DNA from: Solen grandis
Taxonomy: Eukaryota > Mollusca > Bivalvia > Adapedonta > Solenidae
Length of the DNA stretch: 64,000 nucleotides
Assembly: GCA_021229015.1 (NCBI GenBank)
Contig: CM037795.1
Coordinates: 12,204,656 to 12,268,655 of the forward strand
Reading direction: 5' to 3'
Shown: positions 21,321 through 32,461 of the stretch, piece by piece
Position numbering within the stretch: position 1 is the stretch's first letter
Layout: every line of letters starts with the position of its first letter
Program-made: the position numbers and the translations under genes
Notes under the pieces: model-generated
Told to the model about the DNA's origin: nothing
Database searches by the model: none
What the model saw: the letters and a program-made list of their open reading frames with translations, nothing else

Positions 21321-21869
21321 AGAGGGCCTAAATCTTCGAAACAGGAGCGGCGCGTGTGTGAGTTTTGCGACGGGATGTGTTAATCCGACATGATCAGGGA
21401 CAGAGTGTTGTAATATTTAACACAAAATTAAAATATTCAATATTGAGTTTTATAAAGTAAAATTTATCTTTGTTTTCACCAAGAGGATGGATTACGTTAT
21501 CAACCTGGTTTTTAATTAATGAAAATACTTTTTTTATTTGTTTGGATAAAGAATTGGTTGGAAAAATATTGTATATTAAAATATTTATAAAAATAGGTAT
21601 TAATTTTTAAAATCTCCTGTGTGTACATGTTGAGAACGGTGAGAAAAGAGAGATAATATGTTAAAAAATAATAGAGAAATAGAGAGTTGCATTTCAACGA
21701 AGATGCTATCGTTTTTGTAGTTGCTTTCTTGCATTGGTCAGTCCTTGAAATTAAAGACATTAAAGACTTATTAGACACTTAAATGTGATACTTAGAACAG
21801 TGAGTATTATTTCAATCAATCCTTATGTTTTGTTACTTTTGAAAGTTTACACCAAATTATTGTTAATCA
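21321..21869. other. No feature seen
   Basis: AT-rich DNA. An 88-codon minus frame (21512-21778) is low complexity (K, N, F, Y rich) and not credible as a gene. Confidence 0.3.
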
Positions 21870-22026
21870 AGCTTTGGTAGCTTTTTTCAACCCTGAGGTC
21901 ACGTGACATCACATGAAGAAAAAAAATGCTGCAATCAAAAGCGCCAAAGTCACTGTGCATACTGTTAAAATTTCATGCTGCTGCCTTGTCGGTTACCTGT
22001 TTTAATTTGAACCTCAAAAGGAATAA
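21870..22026 (-). repeat. Subfamily-C CRE-unit fragment
   Basis: Matches 18540-18700: TTGGTAGCTT, a decayed CRE pair (GGTCACGTGACATCACATGAAG), AAAAGCGCCAAAGTCACT, CTGTTAAAATTTCATGCTGCTG and the end ACCTGTTTTAATTTGAACC. It runs into AATAATAATAAG and the hairpin cluster. Confidence 0.65.
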
Positions 22027-22049
22027 AAAAAGTAGAATAATAATAATAA

Positions 22050-22260
22050 GAAAAAACATAACAAATCCAATAGACCTTTCTGCTTGAGGCAGAAAGCCCT
22101 AATAAACATAACAAACCCAATATGACTTTCTGCTTGAGGCAGAAAGCCCTAATAAACATAACAAACCCAATAGGACTTTCTGCTTTAGGCAGAAAGTCCT
22201 AATAATAAGAATAAACATAACAAACCCTATACGTTTTCCGCAGGTTGCGGAAAGCCGTAA
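22050..22260. repeat. Second cluster of TAGGACTTTCTGC-type hairpins (four units)
   Basis: Spacers ACATAACAAACCCAA separate hairpins with loops TTGAG, TTGAG and TTTAG. The first two have CCTTTC or TGACTTTC opposite GAAAGCCC, and the third is perfect. The fourth differs in sequence, TACGTTTTCCGCA against TGCGGAAAGCCGTA, yet still pairs over most of its length. As at 16.95 kb, it directly follows the end of a CRE-type element and an (AAT)n tract. Confidence 0.8.
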
Positions 22261-23755
22261 AAAGAAGAAGAAGAAAAAACCCGAATGTGTCCAAGTGTTA
22301 CAGAATTTGCTAATTGTTCGTACGGGAAAATGTTTAGAAGGCCGCACTGGTTGGTCAAACCTTCATTCTGAACATTCTTAATTGATTTCCCCGACTCTTC
22401 AATCCAAGGCCTTGTCTCAGTTCCGTGATAACAATGGATATTACGTTATAAATGCGATCACAATCGATTCAAATCGAAGCATGAAAAACAAAAATCAATA
22501 CTTGAATTAAAAGCTGAAAACCGAAGAATATGTCATCCCTAACTACTCTAAATCTGTACATAAAAAAAATCCTGAATCTTCCCGACAGTCTAAAATTCAT
22601 TTTAGTCTGGGTTAAAAAATTGCAATAGGTGTATAAAATGATTTTCCTGTTGTATTCTGTTAAACTCCTCTAAGTAATAGTGACAAATAAACAGAAGAAG
22701 AAGAACAAAAGGTTTTCGCCTTGTGGCAGAGGGGAAAACCTAATGAAAATGATACTGCTATTGCTTCCTTGGTGAGTTTCGAGATCCATCGATCTTTTAT
22801 GTACACCGTTCTCAACACTATTGTCAATATGGCATTCGAAATAAGAGAATTAATTTGAGATCAGGAACGTAACCTGGACTTAAATCTGGGAAATTCTAAC
22901 TCGCCGATAAAACTTAAATTACTTGCACCAGGTGTAAAACAAATAGTAGAAAGATAAGTGCATCTGTTTATTATCTATACGACAATAAAGAGATTGGAAT
23001 TGGAAACAGCAGCTTACAAATGGATGCAGTGTTTAATCGTAATCTTGTGTATTTCTAAATGATTAACAAAATAGCATATTAGTGTAAGCGAGAGAGATCT
23101 GTTTATCTGTTTATGAATACAGTGCGACTTTTCATAAGTGACACACGCAGTCTGGTAACAATTCGAAAATAGCGATGCAAAAAAACAACAAAAAAAACAA
23201 CAACAACACAACAACAAAAAAAAAAAAAAATAAATAAATAAATAAAAATATAAATAAATGTGTCCAAGTGTTACAGAATTTGGTTTTTGTAAGAAATGAG
23301 AACATAAACATAAATACGCTCTAGTATCCACGATATACATTATAATATGAACGCTCTATAAACAATGATAGAAAAGATATATAATATGAGGATCGAACCA
23401 TGCTTTGTCAGCAGTACAGAGACCCTTTACAGCCATTTACACCGAACCGCTGAATTTAAGTACAGATAAATCTGAGGTTTATATTACTGCTATGACTTAA
23501 AAACATTATATGGTACGTTTGTTCCATTTACTTTTGAAATTCTTATTCTATGTTTTCTGGTCAAGTCTACAGTATCAAGCGTAATGATCAAATAAAATTA
23601 ATATGTATTTATATTTTATCTCGAATGGTCAATTTCCTAATTTTACGGGAAATGCCAAATATTGACCCACAGGTCGAATCTTGTTGACTTTATATTCAGG
23701 TTTTCCAGGTTCTTTTGTGATTAAGAATACCCTCTCTGTCCTTTTAAGTTAGATA
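22261..23755. other. Mostly unannotated AT-rich DNA with one solo hairpin
   Basis: TGTGTCCAAGTGTTACAGAA at 22286 recurs at 23259, both times just after an A-rich or AAG tract; the shared word is 24 bp. 23180-23258 is A-rich simple sequence. Nothing else is recognisable. Confidence 0.35.
22710..22741. repeat. Solo hairpin AGGTTTTC/GAAAACCT followed by AAT
   Basis: An 8-bp stem (22710-22717 with 22734-22741) around CGCCTTGTGGCAGAGGG, preceded by an AGAAGAAGAAGAAC tract and followed by AATG. Geometry is the same as the TAGGACTTTCTGC hairpins (purine tract, hairpin, CCTAAT) but the sequence differs. Confidence 0.5.
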
Positions 23756-24712
23756 AAGTATGTGTTGGCAAAAATTAGAGGCCACAGTTTTGGGCCCCAA
23801 TCTTCATAAAACTTGGTCGGATGTTTGTCTAATGATATCTCGGATGATTTCGAAATTGGGTATGTGGGGTCAAAAACTAGGAAAGGGTCAAATCTTAAAA
23901 AAACCCCTTGTGAACATTAGGGCCACATTTTTGGCCCAATTTCATGAATTTGGTCGGGATTTTTGTCAAATGATATCTGGGTTGAGTTCAAATTTGGGGT
24001 CAGGGGGGTCAAAAACTAGGTCCACAGGTAAGTCTTAAAAAACCTTTTGTGAACACCTAGAGGCCACATTTTTGGGGCCCTTTCCCATGAAATTGGGTCA
24101 GGATGTTTGTCTACATGAATTCAATGATTTTGAAATTGGGTTGTGGGGTCAAAAACTAGGTCCCCAGGTAAATTTTAAAAAAAAACCCTTGGAAACTCAA
24201 GGCCCGTTTGGCCCAATTTCAAAAATTTGGTCAGGATGTTTGTCTACAGATTCTGGGATGAGTTCGAAATTGGGTCATGTGGGTCAAAACTGGGCGCAGT
24301 TGTCTTGAAAAACCTTGTAAACACTCTAAGGGCCACAGTTTTGGCCCAATCTTCAGAACTTGGTCAGGTGTTTGTCAATATTCTCGGATGATTTAAAAAT
24401 TGGGTCATGGGGGGTAAAAACTGGGTCACCAGGTCAAATTTTAAAAAAAATTTGTGAACACACTAGAGGCCCATTTTTGGCCCCAAATCTTCTGAAACTT
24501 GGTCAGGTGTTTGTTACATGATATCCGGATGGTTCAAAATTGGGGTCATGGGGTCAAAACTAGGTCCCCGGGGTAAATATAGTGGATAAAAAAGTGGCCC
24601 TTAGTCAAATGTTAGAAAAACCCCTTTAGATCCAGTTTTTTTTGTTTTTGCCAAACACAGCCACTTAATCAGGTGAGCGACACGGGCCATCTTGGGCCCT
24701 CTTTTTTACAAA
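23756..24712 (-). repeat. ~135-bp GGTCA-type tandem array with CTCACCTGA terminus
   Basis: About six units carrying ACTTGGTCAGGATGTTTGTC, GAAATTGGGTCATG, GGGGTCAAAAACTAGGTC and GAACACTCTAGAGGCCACATTTTTGGCCCAA. It ends CCACTTAATCAGGTGAGCGAC..GGGCCATCTTGGGCCCTC (24656-24703), which reversed is the GAGGGCC..GGCCC..CTCACCTGA start of the elements at 62703 and 63143. Units differ by many one-base changes in homopolymers (see findings). Short plus-strand frames here are repeat translations. Confidence 0.8.
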
Positions 24713-26589
24713 AGGTTGACTACGCGTTATATCCCGGTGACTATGAAAAATACTGACACCTGATTGGGCGAAGGGAAAAAGCCATGTGCTAAATCGATTA
24801 TCTAGCCAAAGAAAAAAAACAACACTTAAAGGGAAAAAAAAAAAAAAAGAGTCGGTCGCGGGGGATTTTCGTGAGTCGGGGTGTAACTCCAAAAAAAGAA
24901 TTTTTTTGGTCAGCCTATTTACTTTTTTCATGTTCAAGTCTTTAATGAATTCCATGAAGCTTTAAAAAATCAACCGATCCCAAAAGCTTGCCATTCAGTA
25001 TTTTAAAAAAAAGTTTGAAGAGAAAGAAATTACCACTTTAGTGTTTTAACTGGGGGCTGGGGTTGGAAAAAAACTTTCACAACAAAGATTATTGAGATAT
25101 TTAATTATTTTTTGCCCAAAATTTTAAATTCCAAAACCCGGAACAGTGCAAAAAATTAAACAGCAAACTAAGCATTCGTGCTTGAAAATACCGTTCTATC
25201 TTGAATATTGGGTTTATCAAGTTTTACATTAAAAATCTAGGAAAAAATTTTCATTGTCCCTACCATTTTTTGATGAAATAAGTATGGTCAGTTCTCAATG
25301 CTGTCCTTCATAATCGCTTATCAAAACAGAAATGACAATCGCCCTTTGGGGGTTCAGTATTATTGTTTTTGGAGATTTATTTCAGTTGAGACCATTAGGG
25401 TAGTTTCCCTTTAAAAAACTCTTTTATGGTTCTTTTCCCCCCAATTTCTTAAGGGAAAATAGGAACAGAAGGAAATACTTTTTTTTTTTAAATGTTAAAT
25501 GGTTTGCCAAATGAAAAAAGATATTCTTTATTGAAATAAAGTTTGCTTTATCCCAAATCCCATCGATTTTTCAAAAATTACACATTTTCCCCACAAAAAA
25601 AACAGGGAAAATGTTTTAAAAAAATTTGTTTGGGCAAGACTTGCTCGCCTGTTATAAAAACAAGCTACACACTTTTTCACAGTTGGCCATGCTTAAGGCA
25701 TTTCACGTGCACTTATACCCAGATGATAGCGTGGCTGGGAGTTTAAACATGTTTTTAATATTGCGTTCAAGCAAAGGGAATGTGATCAGAAATATCTTTA
25801 CTGAGAAAGGGGCCCTTTGAAGGGTTGGGAACTGTTACGAAAATTTTTTTTTTTTATGTTCAAAGTACAACATTTAAATGTTTTTTTTATGTCCAAAAAG
25901 TTGGAGGGTACTAAAGTTGAGATGACACAATGCCCACTCTCCTATAAGATCTCTCCAATCCATAATTTTGTTGGGTCGTCTATTTTCAGTCTCGTTTTTT
26001 CTGGTTTTTGCTTGGGGAAGCACATTCACAAAGTGCAAGTTTTTATTTTTTCAGCTTTTTTGTTTGGGTTCATCTTTTATTTGATAAGGGGATGGCATTT
26101 GTTGCATTAAGTGAATGCTCCTATTCAGGGTGTAATCAATAAATCTGTCTTCAAAGATACGAGTTTCTATGATGTTGTCATGGATAAAAAATTAAGAAAA
26201 ACTTGGGGAAAAAGCTTTCCTCCTTTTCCAAAAACAGTAACAATTTTGTGATTTTTAAAATATACATGGGAAACAAATTCATTTTCACAAAATTCAGATT
26301 TGAATTAAATACACTTTTAGTACCTCTTTAATAAATGGGTAAATTTGCCAAAAAAATGATAAAAAAACCTTCGAAGCAACAAAAATTTCTATCAAAATTA
26401 GCTGGGGTTGGCTAATTCAGTCCTGTTCTACTTTTCTTGCTTTACTCCATAAGTATTATCTGATGAAGCTTTTTTAAAAATCATTTTCAATTTCTTTCAA
26501 ATAAAAAATAATAAATAATGTTACTTATATAGGCAAAAAAAATATAATATTCTATTGCGCTTTACAGTCTCTAATGCCCGCAGTTTTGG
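24713..26589. other. Unrecognised stretch of poor apparent quality next to the gap
   Basis: Many homopolymer runs (A, T, G, C tracts of 5-16) and no clear repeat or protein signature. Frames at 25543-25820 and 25817-26110 are short and not recognisable. I see nothing I can name. Confidence 0.3.
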
Positions 26590-26689
26590 NNNNNNNNNNN
26601 NNNNNNNNNNNNNNNNNNNNNNNNNNNNNNNNNNNNNNNNNNNNNNNNNNNNNNNNNNNNNNNNNNNNNNNNNNNNNNNNNNNNNNNNN
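26590..26689. other. Assembly gap (100 N)
   Basis: Exactly 100 N, the usual placeholder for a gap of unknown size. Order or distance across it should not be trusted. Confidence 0.99.
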
Positions 26690-28380
26690 AAAATTTCAAA
26701 ATAACTTCTTCTGATACGTATTCATTAAATCACGAGAAGATGTAATCGTGCGAGATATAAAAGACAAAATATACTAGCTTATTATCCTTTAATAGCGCGG
26801 TCAGATATTCCTCGAGAACAGCAAAGTATGTTAAATGCATTTAATGTAACGCTTTTCGTGATCTTCAGTTGCAGTCGAAACATGTATATGCCAATGTGTA
26901 TGTGTTATTATTCATTTCAAATCTTACTCTAGTAAATGCTGGATTAATGGTGTCAATAAGATTATACATATAGTTAAGTTTTTTTGTTATTTTGTAATAA
27001 AGTATTTTGCCCACCGATTGTGTATGTATGTACACATCATTATGAACACATCTTAATAGTTTTGTGTTTGCGTATATGTAATAAAATGTTGATACCTTTA
27101 CAGAATGTGGTTGTTTGAGAAAATATATCTCTCACTACGTACTATTTTATGTATGAAATGAAAATGAAAAAGGTCAGTAGACATCACAAGAGCCATCAAT
27201 ACATTGAAAATAAATACTATAAAATGAGACTACTATTACTAGCATTATACTGCTACTTTATATAATTACATAGGCTCTCAATCAGATTACGATTACGCTC
27301 AACTTCTTGGATATACTCTGCCAAAAATCGAGATACATTGAACGATTCGAGCTTACCGTGACGACAGACACTCTCATAACTGACATGCCCTTTATCTTGA
27401 TTTGAACTTAATGCTTCTATCATCAATTGATCATTACTTTACATACTTTTGTGTTTTCAAAGTTATTCCCAGGTTGGTGCCACTTGCACACTTGAAACTT
27501 GCAAGGACATTATTCTGACGATGATCACAATAAACTTCGTGCCCAACCATTACGAACTGTATGAAGCAACTTTAGCATTTATATTGGCATTCATGTATCT
27601 ACACTTTTATAGGTCGAACTAGATTTGACATTTTCCTGCAGATATAGTTTACATTGAAAACCATAAAACAGGTTTGTCACTTATTTTTGACATTTGCATT
27701 CCCAGACTGCACCTGCCAGATACAAGTATTTAAGCATTTCTATCATAACATAAAATGTGCATTAGAAAATTATTTTGCTGGATCAAATGAACATTTAGAA
27801 CATTACGTATAATGTACTTTTTAGTTAACATAGAACGAAACAAAAGAGGGATTTGTACAGCACATCATAAAGCGGCCTTAACTTCACTATTCGAAAGTAT
27901 AGCAACTGTTCTCAAAGCATGCCTTTGTACTTTCCTTATTGTATTAAATACCGTTTCGTAACATATACTCTCTCTCTCTCTCTGTTCCTCTGTTCAGTTG
28001 TCAATCCGCAAGTATTTGAAACATTTATATTTTTGGTCATGATAGGGTCTCTATCAGCATCGGAAACCCACGAGCGCCCATTCCATTACTCCATTCATCA
28101 GATGTAGTAGTCAGCCGTACTTAATGCTACAGCTAATCTTACAATATGCGACTATTAATGCAACTGCATTTTGAAACCGAGGGCAAGGGATGTCAATTGT
28201 TTTAGTTCGCGTATTTATACAGAAGTATGATACCTATAAATGTTATATATTTAAAAAAATATTTTTATATAACCGAAACTTTACATGAAGGTTTATATGA
28301 AAACAAAGTTGAGTAGTAGCAGCAGACTGCATGAAAAAAGTACGCCTTATGATATAACTCAAGTTAATAATGTACAAGTT
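26690..28380. other. No gene seen; one short (TC)n microsatellite
   Basis: AT-rich DNA. (CT)n at about 27968-27983. No frame above 62 codons and no repeat I recognise. Confidence 0.4.
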
Positions 28381-28389
28381 AATCGTTTA

Positions 28390-28598
28390 CACCCTCACCG
28401 CTGTGGGTTCGAATCCCGGCAGGGACTTCGGATATTTCATGTGAGGAAGCCTTCTAGCTGGCTTGCGGTAGGTCGGTGGTTCTACCCGGGTACCTCTGTG
28501 TACTCGGGGTCTTCCTCCACCTGTAATTAGCTAGACGTCGCTATATGATTGAAATACTATCGCAGCGACGGTTAACCCCAATGCAACAATACAACAAC
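28390..28598 (+). mobile_element. tRNA-derived SINE, family 2, 5'-truncated
   Basis: Perfect B box GGTTCGAATCC (28406-28416), then TGTGAGGAAGCC, GGCTTGCGGTAGGTCGGTGG, GGGGTCTTCCTCCACCTGTAAT, ATTGAAATACTATCGCAGCG and an ACAACAAC tail. Flanked by AATCGTTTA at 28381-28389 and 28599-28607, a 9-bp target duplication. The A-box half is missing, so the copy is 5' truncated. Confidence 0.85.
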
Positions 28599-28642
28599 AA
28601 TCGTTTAACAAGTCAATATAATACTGGGAGACCTTTGCATGA

Positions 28643-28690
28643 CCCGGTTAATCGGTATAAAATCGTGGTAATCTATACCGATTTACCAGG
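28643..28690. repeat. 17-bp stem-loop
   Basis: 28643-28659 pairs with 28674-28690 (two mismatches); the inner ten bases AATCGGTATA/TATACCGATT pair perfectly around a 14-base loop. It lies 45 bp downstream of the SINE. Function unknown; it could be the tip of a MITE. Confidence 0.6.
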
Positions 28691-28699
28691 TAGAAAACA

Positions 28700-29528
28700 T
28701 TTTCTGCATGTCACCCGGCCTCAAGTCGACACAGTTGCCTATTACGTAATCGTAGTTAAAGTTCAAATGTCTAGTATACTGACGTCCGCACTGATAGGAC
28801 AGTCACTAAGTTCATACTGATAATATGAAAATCACAGGAAATATGTCATATTCAGAGGTATACGTCATTGGCTATATCAGTAGAATGAGGCTTATACATA
28901 AAATGTATTATTACATTGTTGTTGTTTTTTTATAGAAAAAGTGTCTGTGCATCAGATTAGACTTGGCAGGTATGTTAGACAAGTTTTGTATCAGATTTTA
29001 TTTGCGAATGCAATCACATTTGTAACAGGTCGAAAGTGTTTTAATCCGAAATGAGGGCAGATATTAGAAGCACATATGTAAGAGGTTGAGTTTTTTACAG
29101 ACAATGTTCATTTAGTTTATATCGACAGGACATCATGACATAACCGTCATTAGTTCCACAGCAAGTTATCAAGGACCTAAACTAAAATATACGATATGTG
29201 AAGAAAATCTCGGACACACCCTGCGCGACTGCGATATTGTGCGCTTGTACATTCGAATAAGGGGAGTAACTACTGAATGGAGTTGGGTTCTGACGCAATT
29301 CGAAACTGATGGCTATTTTCCTATTTTTATCTGTTAAGAGACAGTAAAACCTTACTTAAAACTGAGAAAGCGGCTGTATACTTTTGCTCTCAGCTAAAAT
29401 AATGCAACATTGCACGACAGATTTATTGACACATACATATAACAAACTTATTACGTTAAAAAATAAAGTTCCCCCACTTTTATGTCGAAGTACCTATAAC
29501 TCACAATATGGGAGTAAGAGGTGTATGT
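28700..29528. other. No feature seen
   Basis: AT-rich DNA without recognisable repeat, frame or RNA structure. Confidence 0.3.
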
Positions 29529-29606
29529 GGCCGGGTAGATCAGTCGGTAGAGCATTCGTCCTGTAAGCGAAAGACCCCGAATCCGAGTCCCGGTCAGGCT
29601 GCACAT
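29529..29606 (+). ncRNA. tRNA-like sequence (SINE head or tRNA pseudogene)
   Basis: GGCCGGGTAGATCAGTCGGTA gives a D-arm and degenerate A box. TTCGT/GCGAA can form an anticodon stem around CCTGTAA (anticodon TGT). CCGAATCCGAGTCCCGG is a degenerate T-arm. The acceptor ends do not pair and the B box has three differences from consensus, so I do not call a functional tRNA gene. More likely a tRNA-derived SINE head; no SINE body is recognisable after it. Confidence 0.45.
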
Positions 29607-29609
29607 TTT

Positions 29610-30138
29610 TCTCACCCTGTAACATTTTAATATATATCTAATATATTTGTGGAATGCATCAGTATATTCTCTTCAACTGTAATAAATTATCAATGGTAAT
29701 TCAGTACATTTTTTAAATATTTAAAAAAGCAACAGCTAAAAATATTATTTCCAAAATGGCGTCTTGAGTTCTCGTTAGTATAATACAAAATTGGGAATAA
29801 AATAATTCATTTATATCAAAGTGGATTTTTTAAATAAAAGAAATATTTGCTTTTTTAATGTGATAAAGAAAATTCCTTTTGCATTAACCCCTACCTGTTC
29901 TAGTTCAAATAATCAGGTATCGGACAACATGTCAAGTAAATCAAGCACGTATTACAATTTATTATTGAAATGATACAATGACAAAATGATATTATTGCGC
30001 AAATTTATTGTAAAAGGAAAGAAAAGGACAAAACCACCATAATGATTAATTTTTATAAAATATTATTCAACTTAACAAAATTAAAGAATCGGTCTATTAA
30101 TCGGTGTTTTGTTATCGCTTAATAACACTGCTGCTTTT
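29610..30138. other. No feature seen
   Basis: Very AT-rich; no frame, hairpin or repeat of note. Confidence 0.3.
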
Positions 30139-30486
30139 GCTCTTTTCTGTCATTTTCAAGGGCAGATAAGTCAATATTTTGGGCTAGCGACACCTTATTT
30201 AATTTCAACTTGATGTTGGGTACTAGATCCCTATCATTATGTAAAAGTTTTAAAAATTATATGCAACATATTTTATTCTATAGTCGCACTGGAGAATATA
30301 TAGAAATACTTTTTTTCAAGAAAAAAGGCAAAATGTTTATTTGCAGAAGCATAGTGAAAATTCTAATGAATAGAATTGTTTTAAACTTTGCATAATGACT
30401 TGAAATAAAACAATAATGTGAAATAAAATAATGTATCGATATGCTTGATTTTGAGTTATCCGCCTTTGAAAATGACAGAAAAGAGC
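30139..30486. mobile_element. Fold-back element with ~31-60 bp inverted arms
   Basis: 30139-30169 and 30456-30486 are inverted copies (three mismatches in 31), core TCTTTTCTGTCATTTTCAA. Weaker homology extends to about 60 bp on both sides. The ~290 bp between arms has no credible gene. The layout is that of a MITE or solo fold-back element. No clear target duplication is found, so the ends are approximate. Confidence 0.65.
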
Positions 30487-31987
30487 ACAAAAAACTCACT
30501 TTCAGCGACAGATAACTCAAAAAGTAGAAGAGTGACCTCCATTTTTTCCACATGAATTTGTTTCTAGTGCAATTCTCTATAATCATGCAAAGTTTGATAA
30601 AATTCTCATGGCTAGTTTTAATTTTCCTTCTTTGTCTTTATTGTAAATCAAAGCACTGATGCGACTGATGTTGTGTGTGTCTCAAGTGGAAGAAGGATTG
30701 ACGAGCTGCAGATATGCAGGGTAACGTAGTTTTTGCCAGATACGAAACTTACATTAAAATAATAGCTTGATGTGATTATTAGTAAGTTACATGTATTTTA
30801 TCGGAATTTCTGTATGGATCAATGTAACATCACTATTTAATGACCGAAACCTGCACATCCACAAACCAAGTTCACCTACGAGTCACCTTTGCATCCAAAA
30901 GGAATTATATTCCTCCGCATGGTAAAGTGACAGTTACGCAACATCATAGAGAAATTAGTTCTACTCTGCTTGTATGCCACACACAATTATTTGTGTCCCT
31001 TAGATACTTATTTTTTTTTACTCAAAATTGGGTTTTCAACAATTTAGCTGAATCTCAATATATACCTGTGTTGTATAATTTTGTTCAATCGTTCGATCAT
31101 TCATACAAAATTGAGAGGTTATTCGTTTCTCAATTAAAAGAAACTGATGCTAAGAATGTAGGTACTATAGTTGTGAGTGACTACCCTTATTAGAGAGAAA
31201 TATGTGTTAGCAATTGGATTCATTAAGACCACAGAACATTTCTTTTCTGTCCTTTGACCTTAGAAGATAAATTCGAATTTGGTAAGGGCCTTTAAAATAA
31301 ATAATCCATATCGTATTAGTGAGTCATTTGAAGAAGTGGTCGAAACGCAGTCTGTAGAGCACTCTCGATGGAACCGATTGAGAAGTGTTTGGTTCAATTC
31401 CCTGACTGTCTGACGCGTTTTCTCAAATAGTTATAATCGTACATTCATTGAAATGTCGCTTAGTATTTTTCGTATGATTCTCAATCTCATTACATCTATT
31501 CTAATAAAAAGTATTACATTTCTTCACCGTAACAGAATAATATACTAGAAGGTCGTCTGTTTAAATTGCACACGAATCGGCTTTCCGTTTGATTATTTCA
31601 AAGGAATTGAATATATCATTTAAAAAAATATGGAAAACGGATACTTAATCATTGAAAAGTTAATACTTAAATCATCTCTATCATAAATAATTATGTAGTT
31701 AAGAATTTCCTCAAACTTTATCTTATTGAATTTAGATAATATTGACGTTTTTTTTAATATGAAAAAAAAAAATAATAATAAAAAATAGAATTACATTTAA
31801 GTATGCACACTAAAAAGTTGAGAAAAAAAAATCTAAAAAAAAAAAAAAAGAAAAAAAATCCTTGAGAGAATACTTTGAAAGCAACAATAAATGGAAACGA
31901 ATGCAGAGGTGTAAGCATAAATATGAAAAATCATGATCTCTTACTTTTACAGAAACAGTTAAATCTTAAGAAAACAGCAAAAAAATG
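30487..31987. other. Unannotated stretch with one tRNA-like remnant
   Basis: GGTTCAATTCC at 31391-31401 is one base from the pol III B box and follows GTCTGTAGAGC at 31350, so 31335-31420 may be a decayed tRNA-derived SINE head. A 117-codon plus frame at 30840-31193 is unrecognised and low in complexity. 31740-31870 is A-rich. Confidence 0.35.

Positions 31988-32022
<35 letters not shown>
31988..32022. repeat. (GATA)n microsatellite
   Basis: About nine copies of GATA in perfect register. Confidence 0.95.
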
Positions 32023-32039
32023 GTGTATCATTTGTCGTC

Positions 32040-32289
32040 TGTGGAAAGCCGTATTTACAAATGCAATAGGTTATCCGTATCAACTTTCTGGCCTTAGTAT
32101 ATACGAAATCATCCTAACATGCAGCTCATTCACTCAGATATGCATCGCAATTCACCATTCAACACGGGTACTCTTTCCTGCGTAAGAACATCCGAATCGT
32201 AGTGAACCAACCTAGTAAACGCTTTTTTTTTCTTTCTTCAAATTGATAGATTTTTCATGTATAAGCTACGAAAAACATGAATACTAATG
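32040..32289. repeat. Repeat X, second copy, left part
   Basis: Matches 17430-17665 up to CGAAAAACATGAATA. The right part lies 11 kb away at 43396. The last 12 bp TGAATACTAATG (32278-32289) are one side of the target duplication of the LINE that follows. Confidence 0.8.
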
Positions 32290-32461
32290 AATACGAATAC
32301 GAATGTTTATTAAGCATAAAACATATTACAATGTTTATAGCCAAATAATACAATACAGTGAGAAAATGAAGTATTAAATTTAACATTTCCGGAGAACACA
32401 TGTGTAAGATGGAACAACATATGTGTACAAATAAATATTAATAATATCCGAAGGAATAATA

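Noticed and set aside
23760..24308. Two plus-strand frames (92 and 78 codons) with similar sequence as a duplicated gene
   Set aside because: They translate the GGTCA tandem repeat, in a region with likely homopolymer errors.
29529..29606. Functional tRNA-Thr (TGT) gene
   Set aside because: Acceptor arms do not pair, and A and B boxes are off consensus. It is kept only as a tRNA-like sequence.
30840..31193. 117-codon plus frame as a possible gene
   Set aside because: No recognisable domain, no nearby exons or signals, and a frame of this length is expected by chance in 64 kb read in six frames.
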